64,000 nucleotides of DNA, from positions 372,001 through 436,000 of the forward strand of contig MU385728.1 in assembly GCA_022497155.1 (NCBI GenBank). The letters are read 5' to 3'. The stretch comes from Whalleya microplaca. Taxonomy: Eukaryota > Ascomycota > Sordariomycetes > Xylariales > Xylariaceae. The translations under genes and the position numbers were made by a program. This document shows, piece by piece, positions 23,443-35,882 of this stretch. The stretch's first letter is position 1. Every line of letters starts with the position of its first letter. The notes beneath the pieces are model-generated. The model did not search any database and was not told where the DNA came from. It was given only the letters and a program-made list of their open reading frames with translations.

Positions 23443-25684
23443 TTACAGGGCAAGCGCCATGGCGACGAAGCCAAGGACACCAACGCCGGCACCGACACGG
23501 CCGGCACCAGCGACAGCGACCGGGGAGCCAGTTGGGTAGACGCTGCCAGTACCGACAACACCGACGCTGGAGAACGTGGTGACGGCACCGGTGACACCAC
23601 TGGCAGTCGGGTATGGGGCAGCACCACCGGCCGCACCACCAGCACCACCAGCTTTACCACCCGCAGGAGTCGAGACCGCGGTGGTGGCAGTGGCGGCAGG
23701 GATGGTAGCAGCGTAGGTGCCAGGTACAACGGCAACGCCACTAGAACCAGGGCCGGAAGTGACGGTGGAGAAGATAACGCCAGGAGCAGTCAAGGTAGTC
23801 TTGATGGTAACAGTGCTGCTGGAACTGGGGATCGTCTCACCAGACTCGTTCGTGCAAGGGACAACAGTGGTGGCGGTAACTTCGACAGTAGTGACAGCAG
23901 CTCCGGTAGGAGCGGTGGCAGTAGCAGTAAGGACAGAAGTGATAGTCTGGGCACCAGTGGCAATGCCAGGGTTGGTGGGCACGAAAGGCGCGCAAATACC
24001 CTGGAAGTAGCTGATAGCGTCGGAGATGACCTGGTCAGACTCTCCGTGGGCGTACAGGCACTGGAAGATGCTGTTGGTGAAAGTAGAGTCGGGGCAGTAG
24101 CAAGAAGCGTCGGTGTTGTCCTTGCACTGGACGACGTACAAGAAGGTGTTCAAGCAGGAAGGAACCACGCTGGGGCAAGGGAGAGTCTCGACGGGGCCGG
24201 CAGGGCTGCTGGTAGTACCGACGGCGCCAGTAGCGGAGGTAGCAACAGGAGTAGACACAACACCGGACCCTGCTGGGCTGGAAGCAGACTTGCCGGGAGA
24301 CGAGCCAGCAGGGGAGGATGGCGAGCCAGCAGGGTAAGTGCCAGCTGGAACGGTGGCAGGAGAGGATGGCGAGCCAGCGGCAGGGGAGGACGGGGAGCCG
24401 GCAGCGGGGGAAGAGGGCGAGCCAGCAGAGGGCGAGCCGGCGGGGTAAGTGCCAGCAGGGACGGTGGCAGGGCCGGAAGGCTGCGATCCGGGAACAGTGG
24501 CGCTCAGAGTCTCAGTCACGGGGCAGACGGTGGTAGAAACAGCAACGGTAACAGTCGTGAGAGCCGTGGAGTGCGCCGGGCAGTTGGTGACAGTGGCAGC
24601 ACAGCTAGTGATAGTCTGAACTGAAGTGGTGTAAACAGTAGAGGTGCTCAGATAGCTAGTAACCGAGTAGGACGACACAACTGCGGGTGAAGATGGAATA
24701 GCAACGGTGGAGCTGCCAGGCTTACCAACAGAGCTGGTAGTCGGTACAGCACCTGTGTTAGAAGTAGCAACGGACACGGAGCTAGAGCTGACGGCAGGGT
24801 AGCCGACAGAAGATCCAGTAACAACGGGGACGCTGGCGCTGGCAGTGACTGATGGCACGCCGGCGGGATAGCTGGGGGTCTCGGCGGGAGAGCTGCGGCT
24901 CGCACTGGTCACAAAGCTGCTGCTGCCAACAGGTTTGCTGGCGGAGTAGCTTGGAACACCAGCGGCGCTTGAAGTGGTGAAAATCGAAGCAGATGGCTTG
25001 CTAATAGCGTAGCTGCTGGTAGCAGGGATGCTGGGATATGAGGTAGCAGAAGAACAATCGAAGCCGATAGAGTGAATACCGAAGGAGCAGCCGCCCTGGG
25101 GCTTGCTTGGCTGCTCAGGGTAGACAATGGTGACATCAGTAGCGCCACCGCACTGGGTGTTCTTCACAGTAGTACCGGCGGCCTGGCAGGCTGATCGGTG
25201 CTTGCAGGTAGATCCATCAGGCATGCTGTAGTGGAACTCCAAGTCACAGTCGAATTCTGGGGTAACCTGGAACTCGGTGATGGAGGTCTTGTCGACGCCC
25301 TTGCTCTTGTCACAGCTAATCTTGGGGCTGCTTCCCTTGTCCGAAGTGGCCTTTCCAGTGACACACTTGCTCTGGAAAGTTCGGCCAGTCAGCACATCTC
25401 GCTTGCCGAACTTCTCAGCACAGGTGAAGCCACTCCATGTGAAACCACTGTACGATTCGAACGACCCCAGGTTAAGATCAGCCCAATTAAACCCGCTCTT
25501 CATATCGTCAATACATTTGTTGTCCGTGTTTGCCGGGCAAGAAAAGCTTGGTGCATTGCTGAAGCCGAAACCCTGATATCATTAGATTTTGTTCGGTGAC
25601 CTTTCCAGAGGAGACGCCACTTACTGTAGCTGTGACCTGGCTGAGGCCAGCAGCCAAGGCAACGACCGAGAGGCTGTTCTTCAT
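23443..25684 (-). CDS. GPI-anchored CFEM-like cell-wall mannoprotein
   Basis: Exons 25684-25625 and 25572-23443 give 729 residues. The 52-base intron (GTAAGT...TATCAG) lies just after the signal peptide MKNSLSVVALAAGLSQVTA. In order: a Cys/Gly/Phe-rich N-terminal domain (about 21-190) of a type I cannot name; a Ser/Thr/Pro-rich stalk (about 195-480) with tandem SPSSPAAG units at about 393-444 and VTN/TTV-type segments expected to be heavily O-mannosylated; a Cys cluster at about 482-547 (CPSVVPSC...CYC...CLY...GIC) with the spacing of a CFEM domain but only seven cysteines visible; a second Ser/Thr-rich stalk; and a C-terminal hydrophobic tail (VGAGVGVLGFVAMALAL) preceded by small residues, which fits a GPI-attachment signal. 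CFEM proteins act at the cell surface, some in haem or iron binding, others in host interaction. Strong base skew makes the opposite strand open for over 1.3 kb, which is a shadow. Confidence 0.85.
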
Positions 25685-28600
25685 CTTGATTAACTCCAAA
25701 GTTGGTAGAGGCGAAGCAGATGTTGTATAGACGAGGTCTTTATCAAGGTTACGAAGTCGAAGACGAATATTAATTAGAAGCAAGCAAACGAATGAACTTG
25801 GCTTCCGAAAAAGAAAGAATGACTGTGAGTTCTACCCCTTCAGTGAACGAAAGTGATGATGATAGAGAGGAATTTTATGTAGGATAGAAGCACAAGAGGC
25901 CGTCCAGTCTATATAGGATCTCATGATGGGCTCTTCTGAGCCACTCATCTCATATCGAAGTCGTCCGAACCAAGGCCCAGCGGTGACCCACCAGGATCTA
26001 GGATTGGCCATCTCTTCTAAACACCCATGTCGGGAGCGTCTGCAGGGTCTGCTGCCCTGTTCCATGATCGGGAATAACTAGCCTATAGGAAGGCCTACGG
26101 CGAGGTCAAAGTTACCTGAAAAAGGCATGTCTCAGAGACCTAGGTTTAGAGTTGTGGATAGGATGTGCTGGGGTTTGGCAAAAGGCGTTAAGGGGTACAG
26201 TTTAAAGTGAACTGGACTGAGGTCTTTGACCCCACAGCCTCCATCACATTAAGCCGAATTGAGTGGTGCAGAGCGCGCGGCTGATAGGATGGAGGGGTCT
26301 TGGATCCCAGAGTGGCATTTTCAGGGGTCGATCAAGGATTACCTGCAATCTATCCGTGTCAACCGATGGTTCCTGACCAGTCAAAGGGACCCTACGGGTC
26401 AGCTCCAACCAATAGATACCCCGGTTTATTATAGATTTGGCGAAGTACAACAGCACTGAACATTTTGGAAGTCTTCATCACTGTTGTGTCGTGCCATAAT
26501 CACTCACATAGGTATCTTTCGCTAGGTTTAACTGAGAGAAATCCGCCCATGAGCACTATACTAGAATTTTTTATGTAAGCTTCGGAGAACAAGATCCGTA
26601 AAAATAACAGCAACTAGATTCCATTTTGGTATAGGTGCCGAAAACCAGAGTGAGACACTATTCTCAATATCACGTCGATCAAGGAAAAACAAGAAAAACA
26701 AGGAAAAGCAAGAACAACAACCAGTACACAGCCATAGTGAACCATTATGCATAGTACACCAGGCCAAGGAGAAAGGCTACAAGACTCTCTGCCCCTTTCC
26801 AGAAAAAAGGTGCTTGGAGTTCTGGTGGACTTGAAACGAGCATAGCCACCTTTGGGCTTGCAGGTCCGCCGGTCGGTCTAATGCAGGTACAACAGCATCA
26901 GACCATTGATTCAACCGCTGTATCCTTCAGGCGATTAGATCTGTTTTCGATCCCTGAGCCCGCTGTTTCTTGCAGTGGTTCAATGTATTCGATTGGTTGC
27001 CACATCCGAATTCTCTCTAAGCTAACCTGTCTCGGACAAGACCTTAGCTCGGGAATAGCTTCATAGCACTTCTATTTAGACTCTAGTGAAGTACGCCGAC
27101 TTTCCCGGGAGCCGCGCCTCGTGTATCCATAATGATGTAATCATTGTTAAGTCACAGTGCTATTGTTGCTGCTTTATCAGGCGGCTGTGAAATGATATTT
27201 GCTGTGGCTTGAAGTTCCTCATTGACCTTTGAGGGTGTATCCAATCGTTTGAGCTGGGTGAGGCGGCAGAGCACAGAAGCCCAGTAAGCACTTCCGGCTC
27301 CGAATGTTGGAATTAAAATGTTTCTTTACTGTTCCTATCATATTACATATTGTATGTAGCGCGCTCGTTGTCTTTTCCTGGTCGATCCAGGCTTATTGGA
27401 GCTTCCATTTGAAAATCGTCTTGAAACTATTCGTTTATATTACGGTAGAATTATCCTTTAAGGTAGCAATAACGATGTACCTATGGACATATGCCTTTGG
27501 TGTCTTATTATTGTCAACGTTGTCGTCTAATAAGCTAACCATCCCGACAGGGGGGCATTTGGACTGAATTCCGGTCCCTTGATGCTACTATACATCCTTT
27601 TTAGGCGTTTACACGTATCCGTCTCTTTTTAGCTAAGACATGGAGGCTCTCCCTACTCCCTTGTTCCTTGTTTCACCTCTTAGCCACTCAGGAGCGTCAC
27701 TCCCGCAAGCTACCTACCAAGCCAAGGTTTCTTCTTTTCGTCGGATTATTCTTGTGTTCGTTGACTCGGAAGTTTATTCGGGACTCAAAATCCACTCCCC
27801 ACGGAGTATGTCTTGGATGCGATAACAAATGATATGAAGCCAGACTGGCAATTTTCTATACTAACTAAATCTTCCTAGAAAAGAGGTCCTTGACCCAGTG
27901 ATCGAGCCTTGATCTTCGTCTAGGATCGGTAGCTTCCGAGTGCCCACTCGCAAAGGGGTGAATACGAGCAGCAGCATTACCTGAGACCTGCCCTGGGATA
28001 ATGCTACCTTGCCGTCCATAGCTTGCACCGCTTTCGAGATGCGAACTGACTTCTCAACGCTAACTATCTGTCACTTTTGGCACCAAAGTGTCTAAAGCAA
28101 ACTATCACTTGGTCCCGAGCGCCTCCTCATTATGGCGTAGGATCTGAAGGACAGTTCAATTTCCCATACCACGTCGTGGTGACCAGTGGCTCCATTGTCA
28201 TGCTGTCGAGGCATCAGTTCCGATGGGTTGGCTAAGTTTTCCCAGCTTTTTTCATTTCGTCAAAATCCCAAGCGAACACTATGACCAACGCTGGCCCGAT
28301 AGCTCAACAAGAGATCACATCAGGGACCGTGCCAGCCTTACAGAGTTGGCTAGGAAAGATGGTCTAGAAGAGATTGGCGGCACATTGCCTGTTTTGGGAT
28401 TGACTCGACCCCACGATCTAGCGCTAATCCGATATTCATCGAGACCCTCGCGTCTAACCACCGATAGCGGCCTTCGTGGTCGGATATCAGCTATTCGTAT
28501 ACTGATTAATTGACATGTCCAAGCCCAAGTCAATATTTACTTCTGAAATATCCGTCGAGCTCATACGCATCCATGGTTCTGGAAAATCTAAAGAATAGAA

Positions 28601-30488
28601 AATAACACTACGATCGGTCGAGGTCATGCTTACGGAACCAGATCCCGGCCCTGCAGGCTCTCCAAAAGTCTTCAGCGCAAGATCAAGCTTCCTGGAACCC
28701 ATCTTGCCAACATCCAGCCACCTATGCACAGACCCTTGGCCGGAGCTTGGATCTATTCGCAGTACAATACTCCGTACACGACGAGAAATACCCTGAATTC
28801 AGCTTCGAGGTATCCACTGCGTCTCCAGTCTCGAAGCGACATGTCCACAAGGGTCGGGGATTCTAGAAAACACGGACGGCCGAAGAGATTTCTCTGTACG
28901 AACGCGTGCAGAATCTAGCATTGAAATCTATCTGCAAGAAATCGCTAGGCTCTTGTGTGTGTTTGTTTTGCATAAATCCTATGGATAGCAAAAGACAGCA
29001 AAAATGAATACATAATCGTCCTTCACCACCCCGAGCGATCGGCGGTGGGTTCAAACCGTCTAGGTACTCTATCCGTCCCTTCGGTATTGACTGCTGATCC
29101 CTCTGTTGATCTCGCGGGATCTAAAGGGCTGACGACAGAATCCTGCCCGCAGGAACTTGCTCCAGTTATTATCCCCAGTCCACGGCGATTTGGACGAGAT
29201 CAGATTAAATGATCTTCGATTAGCATTGTATAAGTCCTGTAAACACCACCACCAACACTCGCCTATAAATATCTACGCATGAATGCGCTTTGTGGGCTTC
29301 TGTGGCTGTCGCTAGCATGCAAAAGCAATATACTCCATATTGAGGGTGCTAAATATACGCAGTTGACAATTCAAGGCATCCCAGCATGCCGCTGTCAATG
29401 CAAGCAATTGTATATTCTCCGTGATAATAACCACTTAGCACCTTTAGCAGATAGTACAGTAATTCTGTTCCTGATTCTACTGGGAAACTCCCTGATAGAT
29501 TCTACACACTTCAACCCGCGTTACTGGACGAGTCCGTGGCACACGTGGGTTCATTGGGTAGCTACATACACACGTAGACGCCAATCACGGCCAGCCCTCC
29601 TCGGCGCATAAATTTGGTTTCCTGATCCAGCAGAACACTAAAAGCACAATACGAACTGTGATTCTCGATCGCGCTCGACCACATCCAAACAACCTACAGC
29701 TACAGACACGAAAGTCTAAAACACGTTATCTCGTCCATTAAGTAGTATATTGATTAAACAAGCCGCAAGAGCTCGGTCTCCGCATTGAAACTTGCACGGA
29801 GCCGGCTCAGGTTGCTGGTTGCAATGTATCTGTGTTTTGCGGTCGCAGTCTACTATGCTGAAAGGAGGTGGCTGTGTTTCCTGCATCTGTCTGGAGCAGA
29901 ACACTGTGACTGTGACGCTCGCTGACTCGTCGAAACAAAGCAACAAGCCAACACGAGAAACGCCCCTGATAGGATGCATTTACATCTCACAGATATATGA
30001 AAAATAAGAACTCTTTAAGCCAAGTGCCAGAGTCATCCAGCCAGTGCATGATTAAAATGGTACATAATAGTATTCACGCACGGTTTACCGTAGTATGTAA
30101 TAGTAAGTAGATTAGACAACGCCTTCTCTACGAGAACCAATGCACAATGTAGGTAGAATGCACTAATGACCGCGTATTTTTAGCTTCAATACGAGAGGCG
30201 TCAATTACCTGATATTACTCTTGCATCGCTAGCCAGTCACGGCGTGTCGCCGCCCTATTCCAGCCTCCGTGCAGTCAGCTAACCAAGTGACCGAGAGTGC
30301 CGAAATGAGAAAGGGCGAGGCGCCGCGGAAGCGCACGCCGGCGGCTAGTTTCATCAGCTCAGCTCACCGCATCGATCCGCCAAATGCATCCAACAGCCCC
30401 TAGAATATGCAATCCTATGTGTCTCAAAGGTTTCTCCTATTTTGTGGCAATATTCTCCTGTATGTAGATAGGTATCTAGGTAAGTACT
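25685..30488. other. Gene-poor region (about 4.8 kb)
   Basis: Apart from the promoter of the CFEM-like gene, I find only open frames under 110 codons on either strand, without splice partners or family motifs. One at 29279 (110 codons) starts with a hydrophobic segment, but its TATA-like sequence lies only about 10 bases upstream of the ATG. No tRNA or rRNA is recognised. Confidence 0.5.
25910..25915 (-). promoter_or_regulatory. Possible TATA box of the CFEM-like gene
   Basis: On the minus strand CTATATAG, about 225 bases upstream of the ATG at 25684. Plausible for a cell-wall gene with a medium-length leader. Confidence 0.35.
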
Positions 30489-32532
30489 CTAACCACCGCC
30501 GCCGGCCTGCATCCGCCGAAACCTCTCCTCGGCGGCGCGGGCCCTCCTCTCGCGATCGAGTTTCATCCTCTGTTCGGGCGTGAGCCCGCGCGCCTCCTCT
30601 TCGCGCCTGTCCTGCGCCGACTTCTGCACACCGCTGTCGAGGATGCTCCTCCCGCGCCCTTTGCCATTACTATCGGGCACCTTGGGGCCTTCCCTCTGCA
30701 GTCGCGCTTCCTCGGCCTTGCGCCGCTCGGCCTCCTTCCTGTCGCTCTCCTTGCGCTCGCGCTCGTCGCGCTTCTCCGCCTCTGCCCGCTTCAGCGCTGG
30801 TGGTACCCGCGCGGCTTCCCAGTCCCATTTCGACTCGCCGGCCTCGTCGCGCGCGACGCGGAAGGCGTCTCGGGTTGCGCGGTCGCCTGCGAGCTCGAAG
30901 GCGGTCTTGCCTTCGCCGTTCTTGAGCGTGGGGTTTGCGCCTCCTTTTACCAGCAGCCCCGATACAAGCGGTGCTATGTTCTGGCTTGCTGCCAGGTGCA
31001 GGGGAGTTGGTGCATGGTAGTTTTGTTGCGAGTCTGCGGGCTGGAAGAGAAAGTCGGCAGGTAGGTCGTTGCTCTTCAGATACGACAGCAGCGCCGGCAG
31101 TTTTGATCGCCGGATGAAGGCCTGTAGTTGCGACGTGTGTAGTAGAGCCGTTTCTTCCTCTTCAGTTAATTTTGGTGCAGCTGGCTTTGGCGGTTTAGCA
31201 GGGGTTGCCTTTGTCTGTGTTGCCTGCTGCGTCTTTGTCGCTTGCGCCGGGTCGATTTCCCGGACTTTTAAGCGGGTGAGTTCGATGAAAGACCTCATTA
31301 GCTCATTCTGCGTCGCCCGGCGAGTGCTAAAGGGAAAGCCCCGTATCCTCGGGTCATTGCCCCGTAGAACCTGGTCTTCATAGGGGCCGAACAACGTCCT
31401 GCGATTCGTAGAACCTGTTGCTCGAATAAACAAGAGCTCTGACGTATCAAGGAGGCCTTTCCAATCTTGTAATAGGAGACGAACTTCATCCGTCAAGGCT
31501 TGTTCGTTGTAGCGACGGATAGTAGAGCCCGCCGAGTGCGCATTTCCTTTCGCGTTGTCATTCGCAGATTGCGACCCTCCCTGCTTCCTCCTCGTAGTGT
31601 ATCGATGAAATGTCTTGTGCGCTAGCACTGTCGCCTCTCTGTTCATCGGCCCAGCAGATTTATGTTTCGTCTGTCGCGGTGCTAGTGATACGACCATAGC
31701 GGCAAAATGACCACCTCCGATCATGCAAAGGAAGATATGGGGCCCCTTGTAGACGGCGGGCGCAAAGTTTCCATCCGGACCTGGCTTGGGTATAGGTATC
31801 GGCGCCAGTTGCTTCTTCTTGATAATATCGACTGCATCGCTCTCGTTTTTAGTGTCCTCTGACGTGAAAATAGTGCGATAAACTCCAAAGTAATTGTTCT
31901 CGGGTAGCAAGGGCGAGGTAAACCACAGTAACGGCGGCTTGCCGTTGCCCCTTTGTTTTTTGCGTGGGTATCCATCTTCATCTTCTTTACTCTCCCCTTC
32001 TGTGTTGCTATTATTCCTCCTCTCAGCCAATGTAGCCTGCTTCTTCAGAAGAGCTGTCAAGGTACTCTCTTTCCGTGCCTCATCATCCACATCCTCGTCT
32101 GAGTCAGAAGAGTCGGAACCTGAAAGACTCTCGTCAAGGTCTTCAATCAGCTTCTCAAAGTCGGCTTCAGAGACGGGCTTTAACCCCCGCAGTTTCTGCT
32201 TTAGGTTGTAATGGTGCAGGTCCGACTTTAGGTGGCTTCGCTGTTCCTGCAGGCCTGTGAAGGAGAGAGAGCAGAGAGAGCAGGATTGCGATCCCACAAG
32301 ACTTTCGGATGGTGAATTATGCGATTCATCTGGGGTCTCTGTAGCAGGATCCCCGTTCGTTTCGGCTTGACTTTCGTTGGCATCCTCTTTCAAGGTAAGG
32401 GTGCTGAGAACCTCGGCTGGAAGGTCGTAGACTGTAGTGGGGTTGCGATTAGAACACAATTAGTAGCGAAGATCATGGAGAGAGCTTACCGTAAAGTGGC
32501 CGCCGTAGTAAATCGTCGGGTTTCTTGTCCAT
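30489..32532 (-). CDS. vms1: VMS1/ANKZF1-type ribosome quality control peptidyl-tRNA hydrolase
   Basis: Exons 32532-32490 and 32431-30489 give 661 residues. The 58-base intron (GTAAGC, CTACTAAT branch, CTACAG) sits after residue 14 and creates RRPLYVYDLPAEVLSTL, the usual fungal N-terminus. In order: a C2H2-type zinc finger (CSLCSLSF...HLKSDLHHYNLK, about 65-95); an acidic Ser/Asp stretch; the VLRF1 domain, starting near 185, with KGPHIFLCMIGGGHFAAMVV near 245 and the catalytic GGSQ loop (RKQGGSQS, Q near 304); ankyrin repeats (TPLHLAASQNIAPLVSGLLVKG, about 487-540); and a Lys/Glu/Arg-rich helix ending in RERRARAAEER, which matches the Cdc48/p97-binding VIM pattern Rx5AAx2R. Family role: cleaves peptidyl-tRNA on stalled 60S subunits, countering CAT-tailing by RQC2, and recruits Cdc48. 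All key parts are intact. The rqc2 homologue lies about 7 kb away on the same strand. Confidence 0.95.
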
Positions 32533-33465
32533 AACTAGTTATATGGCGTAAATTTGTAAAATCGAAGGACTCGCTATACATGCACAGGTATCTGTAGGAA
32601 GGTTAATGACGAAATGGTAAGAAGTCGAGCTTTGGTGGGGTGCTCTCTTTATCAATTCCGATAAGTTACGCTTTGTTCCGCACGGTCCACATCCGGCCAA
32701 TTACTCTTCATGCTTAAGTACATATGAGTCAAACGGCCAGCTTCACAACTCATCACTTACATATACTACGCAGACCAAACTCAGCCACTGCTATGTGACC
32801 AATGATGACCAAATATGGTCAACTATGATCAAATATGATCTACCACTTCATAGCATATTTAAATGGATATCATTGCTGAAGAAATATCTCATAACTAACG
32901 CTTCAGTGTACAACACTGAAACCACCAATTTCAACTACTTAAGTATTCTAACATTGAACTTTAGTAGCGCGAGTACTAAACTTAGGCTTATGTCTCTTGT
33001 TATCCACCAACGCTTCGTCTTGGTAGGCAATAGCCAGGCTTACCTATTGTATCAAAGAGCATGTTTGAAAGAAAAGGCAACATTCTGGTTGACTGGGAGT
33101 TAATAGGCTCGAAAAACAATGGATTGTTTTCCCTTTGTCGGAGCTTCTATTAGATATTGACGGAACAAGGCCTTTATTTTCTTATTCTTGGATTATGATT
33201 TCAAAGAAGTTGACATAAGCCTTCAGCCTCAACGAAATGCCTTTATGGTGGGTTTATCCTACAAATACTGGCATGCTAGTCCGTAGACTCGGTCTTTGCT
33301 CCTCAAGAATCTTATAGCAAGAATCTCATAGTTGACAGGATCAACTTCCCTGGAAAGAAGTTTCTTATAACTTTATCCTTATAATCTTATAGTTCATCTT
33401 TCTGGGACCTTTCACACACTTGCCGTCTACCTCTTCGTTATCTTCTATATCCTCAAAGCGTCAAG
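32533..33465. other. Intergenic region
   Basis: Divergent promoter space between vms1 (minus) and the Cys-rich orphan (plus). Near 32797-32845 there are short direct repeats of ATGACCAAAT/ATGATCAAAT, and around 33300-33400 repeated AATCTTATAG words. No gene seen. Confidence 0.45.
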
Positions 33466-34806
33466 ATGTGCGACTGTGTACGCGTCACTCTCCGTTACCG
33501 GTGTCGACACAAGTATCGGAAGGTCATCAGATGCTGGGCTTATAATTTCAAGGAATATCACTCCTGTCTCGGCACATGCCTTCCTATGTGTGACCCGGCA
33601 AGAGTATCAAAGCGCAAGGACAAGTTCTGTGCGGCGTGTCGAGATTACTTTTCGAGATATGGTGACAACGCCGACTACGTGATTGAGAAATTCGTTGCGT
33701 ACAAGCAGAATAACGGATTGTCCAGGGAGGCTATCGACCCCAAGACAGTCTCCCGGAGCTCGTATCTCACCACGGAGGAGCGTCGGCAATTGCGTGCTGG
33801 CGGCAATCAGCCATTTCATCCTAAGAGTCCCATGAGAGCGACTCAGGCTCCGGCTCTTCCACCGCTAACACATTTACAGCTGCCACCACCAGCTCATCAC
33901 AGTCAGCATCGACATCGTCGACCCACCCCGTTCGAGCCAAATCTTCAACCCTCGAGTGGCAGCGACTGTAGTTTCGACCTCGCCGCTGAAGGTATCTTGG
34001 CTACTGATTATGCTCTAAGCCCTCCGGGCCCTGAGTATCCCGTCCGGGAACATGGTACCGGGCTGCCCATTGACCTTTCAGACCTAGTCGATCCTGAACC
34101 GGATCACGACCATGGCGTCCCGAGAGGTCGGCCCCTGAGCTGTAGTCCAAAGCAGCCAGTAGCTATCCGCCGGAAACCATTGGTAAACGTCAAGTCGGCC
34201 TGCTCACTCGTTAAGAAGATCGATGAGATGGCCATCACGACTCAGATCGCCGGCTACCCCAATCCCGAGAGCCCCAACTACCCCCGCGTGCCCAAGCTCC
34301 AGAGGGCACCGAAGAAGCCGAGCTGGCGTCGCGATACCCCCCGCCCCTACGAGACTCAGTTCAGTGACGAAGAGTCAGCCAGTAGCCAGCAGGCTGCCGA
34401 CGCGTTTAACCTGTCTCTCAAGTCGGCGCCCCTGCATCCCGCGCGGTACTACCTCCCATACAAGCCCTCCGCTGATTTCCCGCCATCTCAACACTCCGCG
34501 GTGACTTCCGCGCCCGCATGCCCGCGCCACGGGAACGACTACTTCGACGGTTGCCTGAACTGCCGGAAGGGCTTCTTCCGCGAGCGCGGTCTCCCGTCCC
34601 CGACCGACGAGTTCGTATACCAGCCCGCTCTCAGCTCGGCTCCTGAGCGTCCGGTCACGGTGAGTCCGAAGCGGAGATTTACTTGCGCGATCCAATCCGC
34701 GTGTTATTGCCGCTCTGATTCGAAGGGTAATCACACGGGTCCCAAGTGCCCGCCTTGCCGCGAGAGAGAAAGCTTGAAGCAGCAGCTTGGGATGGAGTGG
34801 ATTTGA
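33466..34806 (+). CDS. Cys-rich orphan protein with N- and C-terminal cysteine clusters
   Basis: A single-exon frame of 446 residues from ATG 33466 (AAGATGTGCG). The N-terminus is packed with cysteines and basic residues: MCDCVRVTLRYRCRHKYRKV, then CWAYNF, CLGTCLPMCDP and KFCAACRDYF. A second cluster (CPRH...CLNCRKGFF) lies near 348-370, and a third (CAIQSACYC, KCPPCRERES) at about 408-435. The cysteine pairs with CxC/CxxC spacing suggest structural zinc sites. The middle (about 110-340) is Pro/Ser/Arg/His-rich and probably disordered. No signal peptide is visible, so a cytosolic or nuclear protein is likely. I do not recognise the family; proteins starting MCD/MCx with this cysteine pattern occur as hypotheticals in ascomycetes. 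The long open frame, normal codon use and clean start support a real gene. Confidence 0.85.
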   Translation: MCDCVRVTLRYRCRHKYRKVIRCWAYNFKEYHSCLGTCLPMCDPARVSKRKDKFCAACRDYFSRYGDNADYVIEKFVAYKQNNGLSREAIDPKTVSRSSYLTTEERRQLRAGGNQPFHPKSPMRATQAPALPPLTHLQLPPPAHHSQHRHRRPTPFEPNLQPSSGSDCSFDLAAEGILATDYALSPPGPEYPVREHGTGLPIDLSDLVDPEPDHDHGVPRGRPLSCSPKQPVAIRRKPLVNVKSACSLVKKIDEMAITTQIAGYPNPESPNYPRVPKLQRAPKKPSWRRDTPRPYETQFSDEESASSQQAADAFNLSLKSAPLHPARYYLPYKPSADFPPSQHSAVTSAPACPRHGNDYFDGCLNCRKGFFRERGLPSPTDEFVYQPALSSAPERPVTVSPKRRFTCAIQSACYCRSDSKGNHTGPKCPPCRERESLKQQLGMEWI

Positions 34807-35882
34807 AGCTCTTAAGAAATGAAGGACGATCCACGCGTCGCGGTGAGTTGAGGTGAGTTTTCATTACACTTTATCCCACTTTTTCCTCTATTTCAGACTT
34901 GATTGTCTTCTTCGGTGCTTGAGGCACGACGAACAGTAAGTCGATTCCCTTCGCTATGTTTTGCTTTACCCTGGAGTCAGGGACTCCAGTTCTGTATATA
35001 GGATTAATGATAATCTCGTTTTCTGTATGTAAGTCTTCCGTATTTCATTTGATGTATTAAAGGTTCATGAATTCAAAAGTGCCTGTTTAGGTATCACACA
35101 TTAATCTACTATGGTCCGATGTTGTGCTAGGTGTAGGGCATCAGATGAAGTTTAGATTACTCAAAATCCTAACATCAGTTCGCTAAATGTGCTTCGATGT
35201 GATCAGATATGTATCTGGGATATGTTCGTAAATACAGCTCCCATGGTGTGATGCGACGATCCTAGTAACTAGTCACACCGTTGCTGAGTTCGCGGCCTTT
35301 GGCGTCGGATCTCGCGAGTTTAATGCGTACCGTAGAATACCATATCTTAGTCTACTACTCTTACAATTGCATGTTGTATGAAGGTAATAATTGACTCCCT
35401 TGTAGCAAGTATCGCCTCGTATGTGTCAACCAATAGAGCTGAAGGACACCGCGGATGAGATCGTGTCGTAACTAGTGAAGAGGTTCGGCGTGCAACCGTA
35501 GGTATTTAACCATAGCTTAGAGAAGGCCGAAGGCTATTTTAAAGCTGGGCTAGATAAAAGGCTCGTCAAGGAAAAGGTTGGACTCTGTCGTCATCTCCCG
35601 TCGCAGGGGCCTCTGGCATCAAATACTACGCTTCATTAACTCTAACATGGTGGGAGGACAAACGTACTAAACAAGAAGTCGGACGGTGCTAATGTCCTAG
35701 ATAGCTAAGTCTTTACAATAAGTAGCAAGTGACTCACTCAGTAAGCGAGTCCACTGAATTGGTTAATTAGTAACTAGCCAATGTGCTAGCGATTTCAATC
35801 CTTCGTGAGTAAAGTGGCGGACAGGAGTTCCATGATGGGATAGGTGAAGGGCTCCCATGCTATGGTTATTAGAGAATACGCG
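34807..35882. other. Intergenic region (convergent 3' ends)
   Basis: About 1.1 kb between converging genes, moderately AT-rich, with no frame over 60 codons worth calling and no recognised repeat. Confidence 0.5.

Noticed and set aside
23302..24624. 440-codon plus-strand open frame
   Set aside because: It is antisense to the CFEM-like gene, low-complexity Gly/Ser/Arg, and explained by the codon skew of the Ser/Thr/Pro-rich sense protein.
28288..28360. tRNA-like start (GCCCGATAGCTCAA)
   Set aside because: No matching anticodon arm, T-loop or 3' acceptor complement follows.
29279..29611. Possible small secreted Cys-containing protein
   Set aside because: The hydrophobic start looks like a signal, but the only TATA-like sequence is about 10 bases from the ATG and the remainder is unlike a mature secreted protein. 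Kept only as a note.
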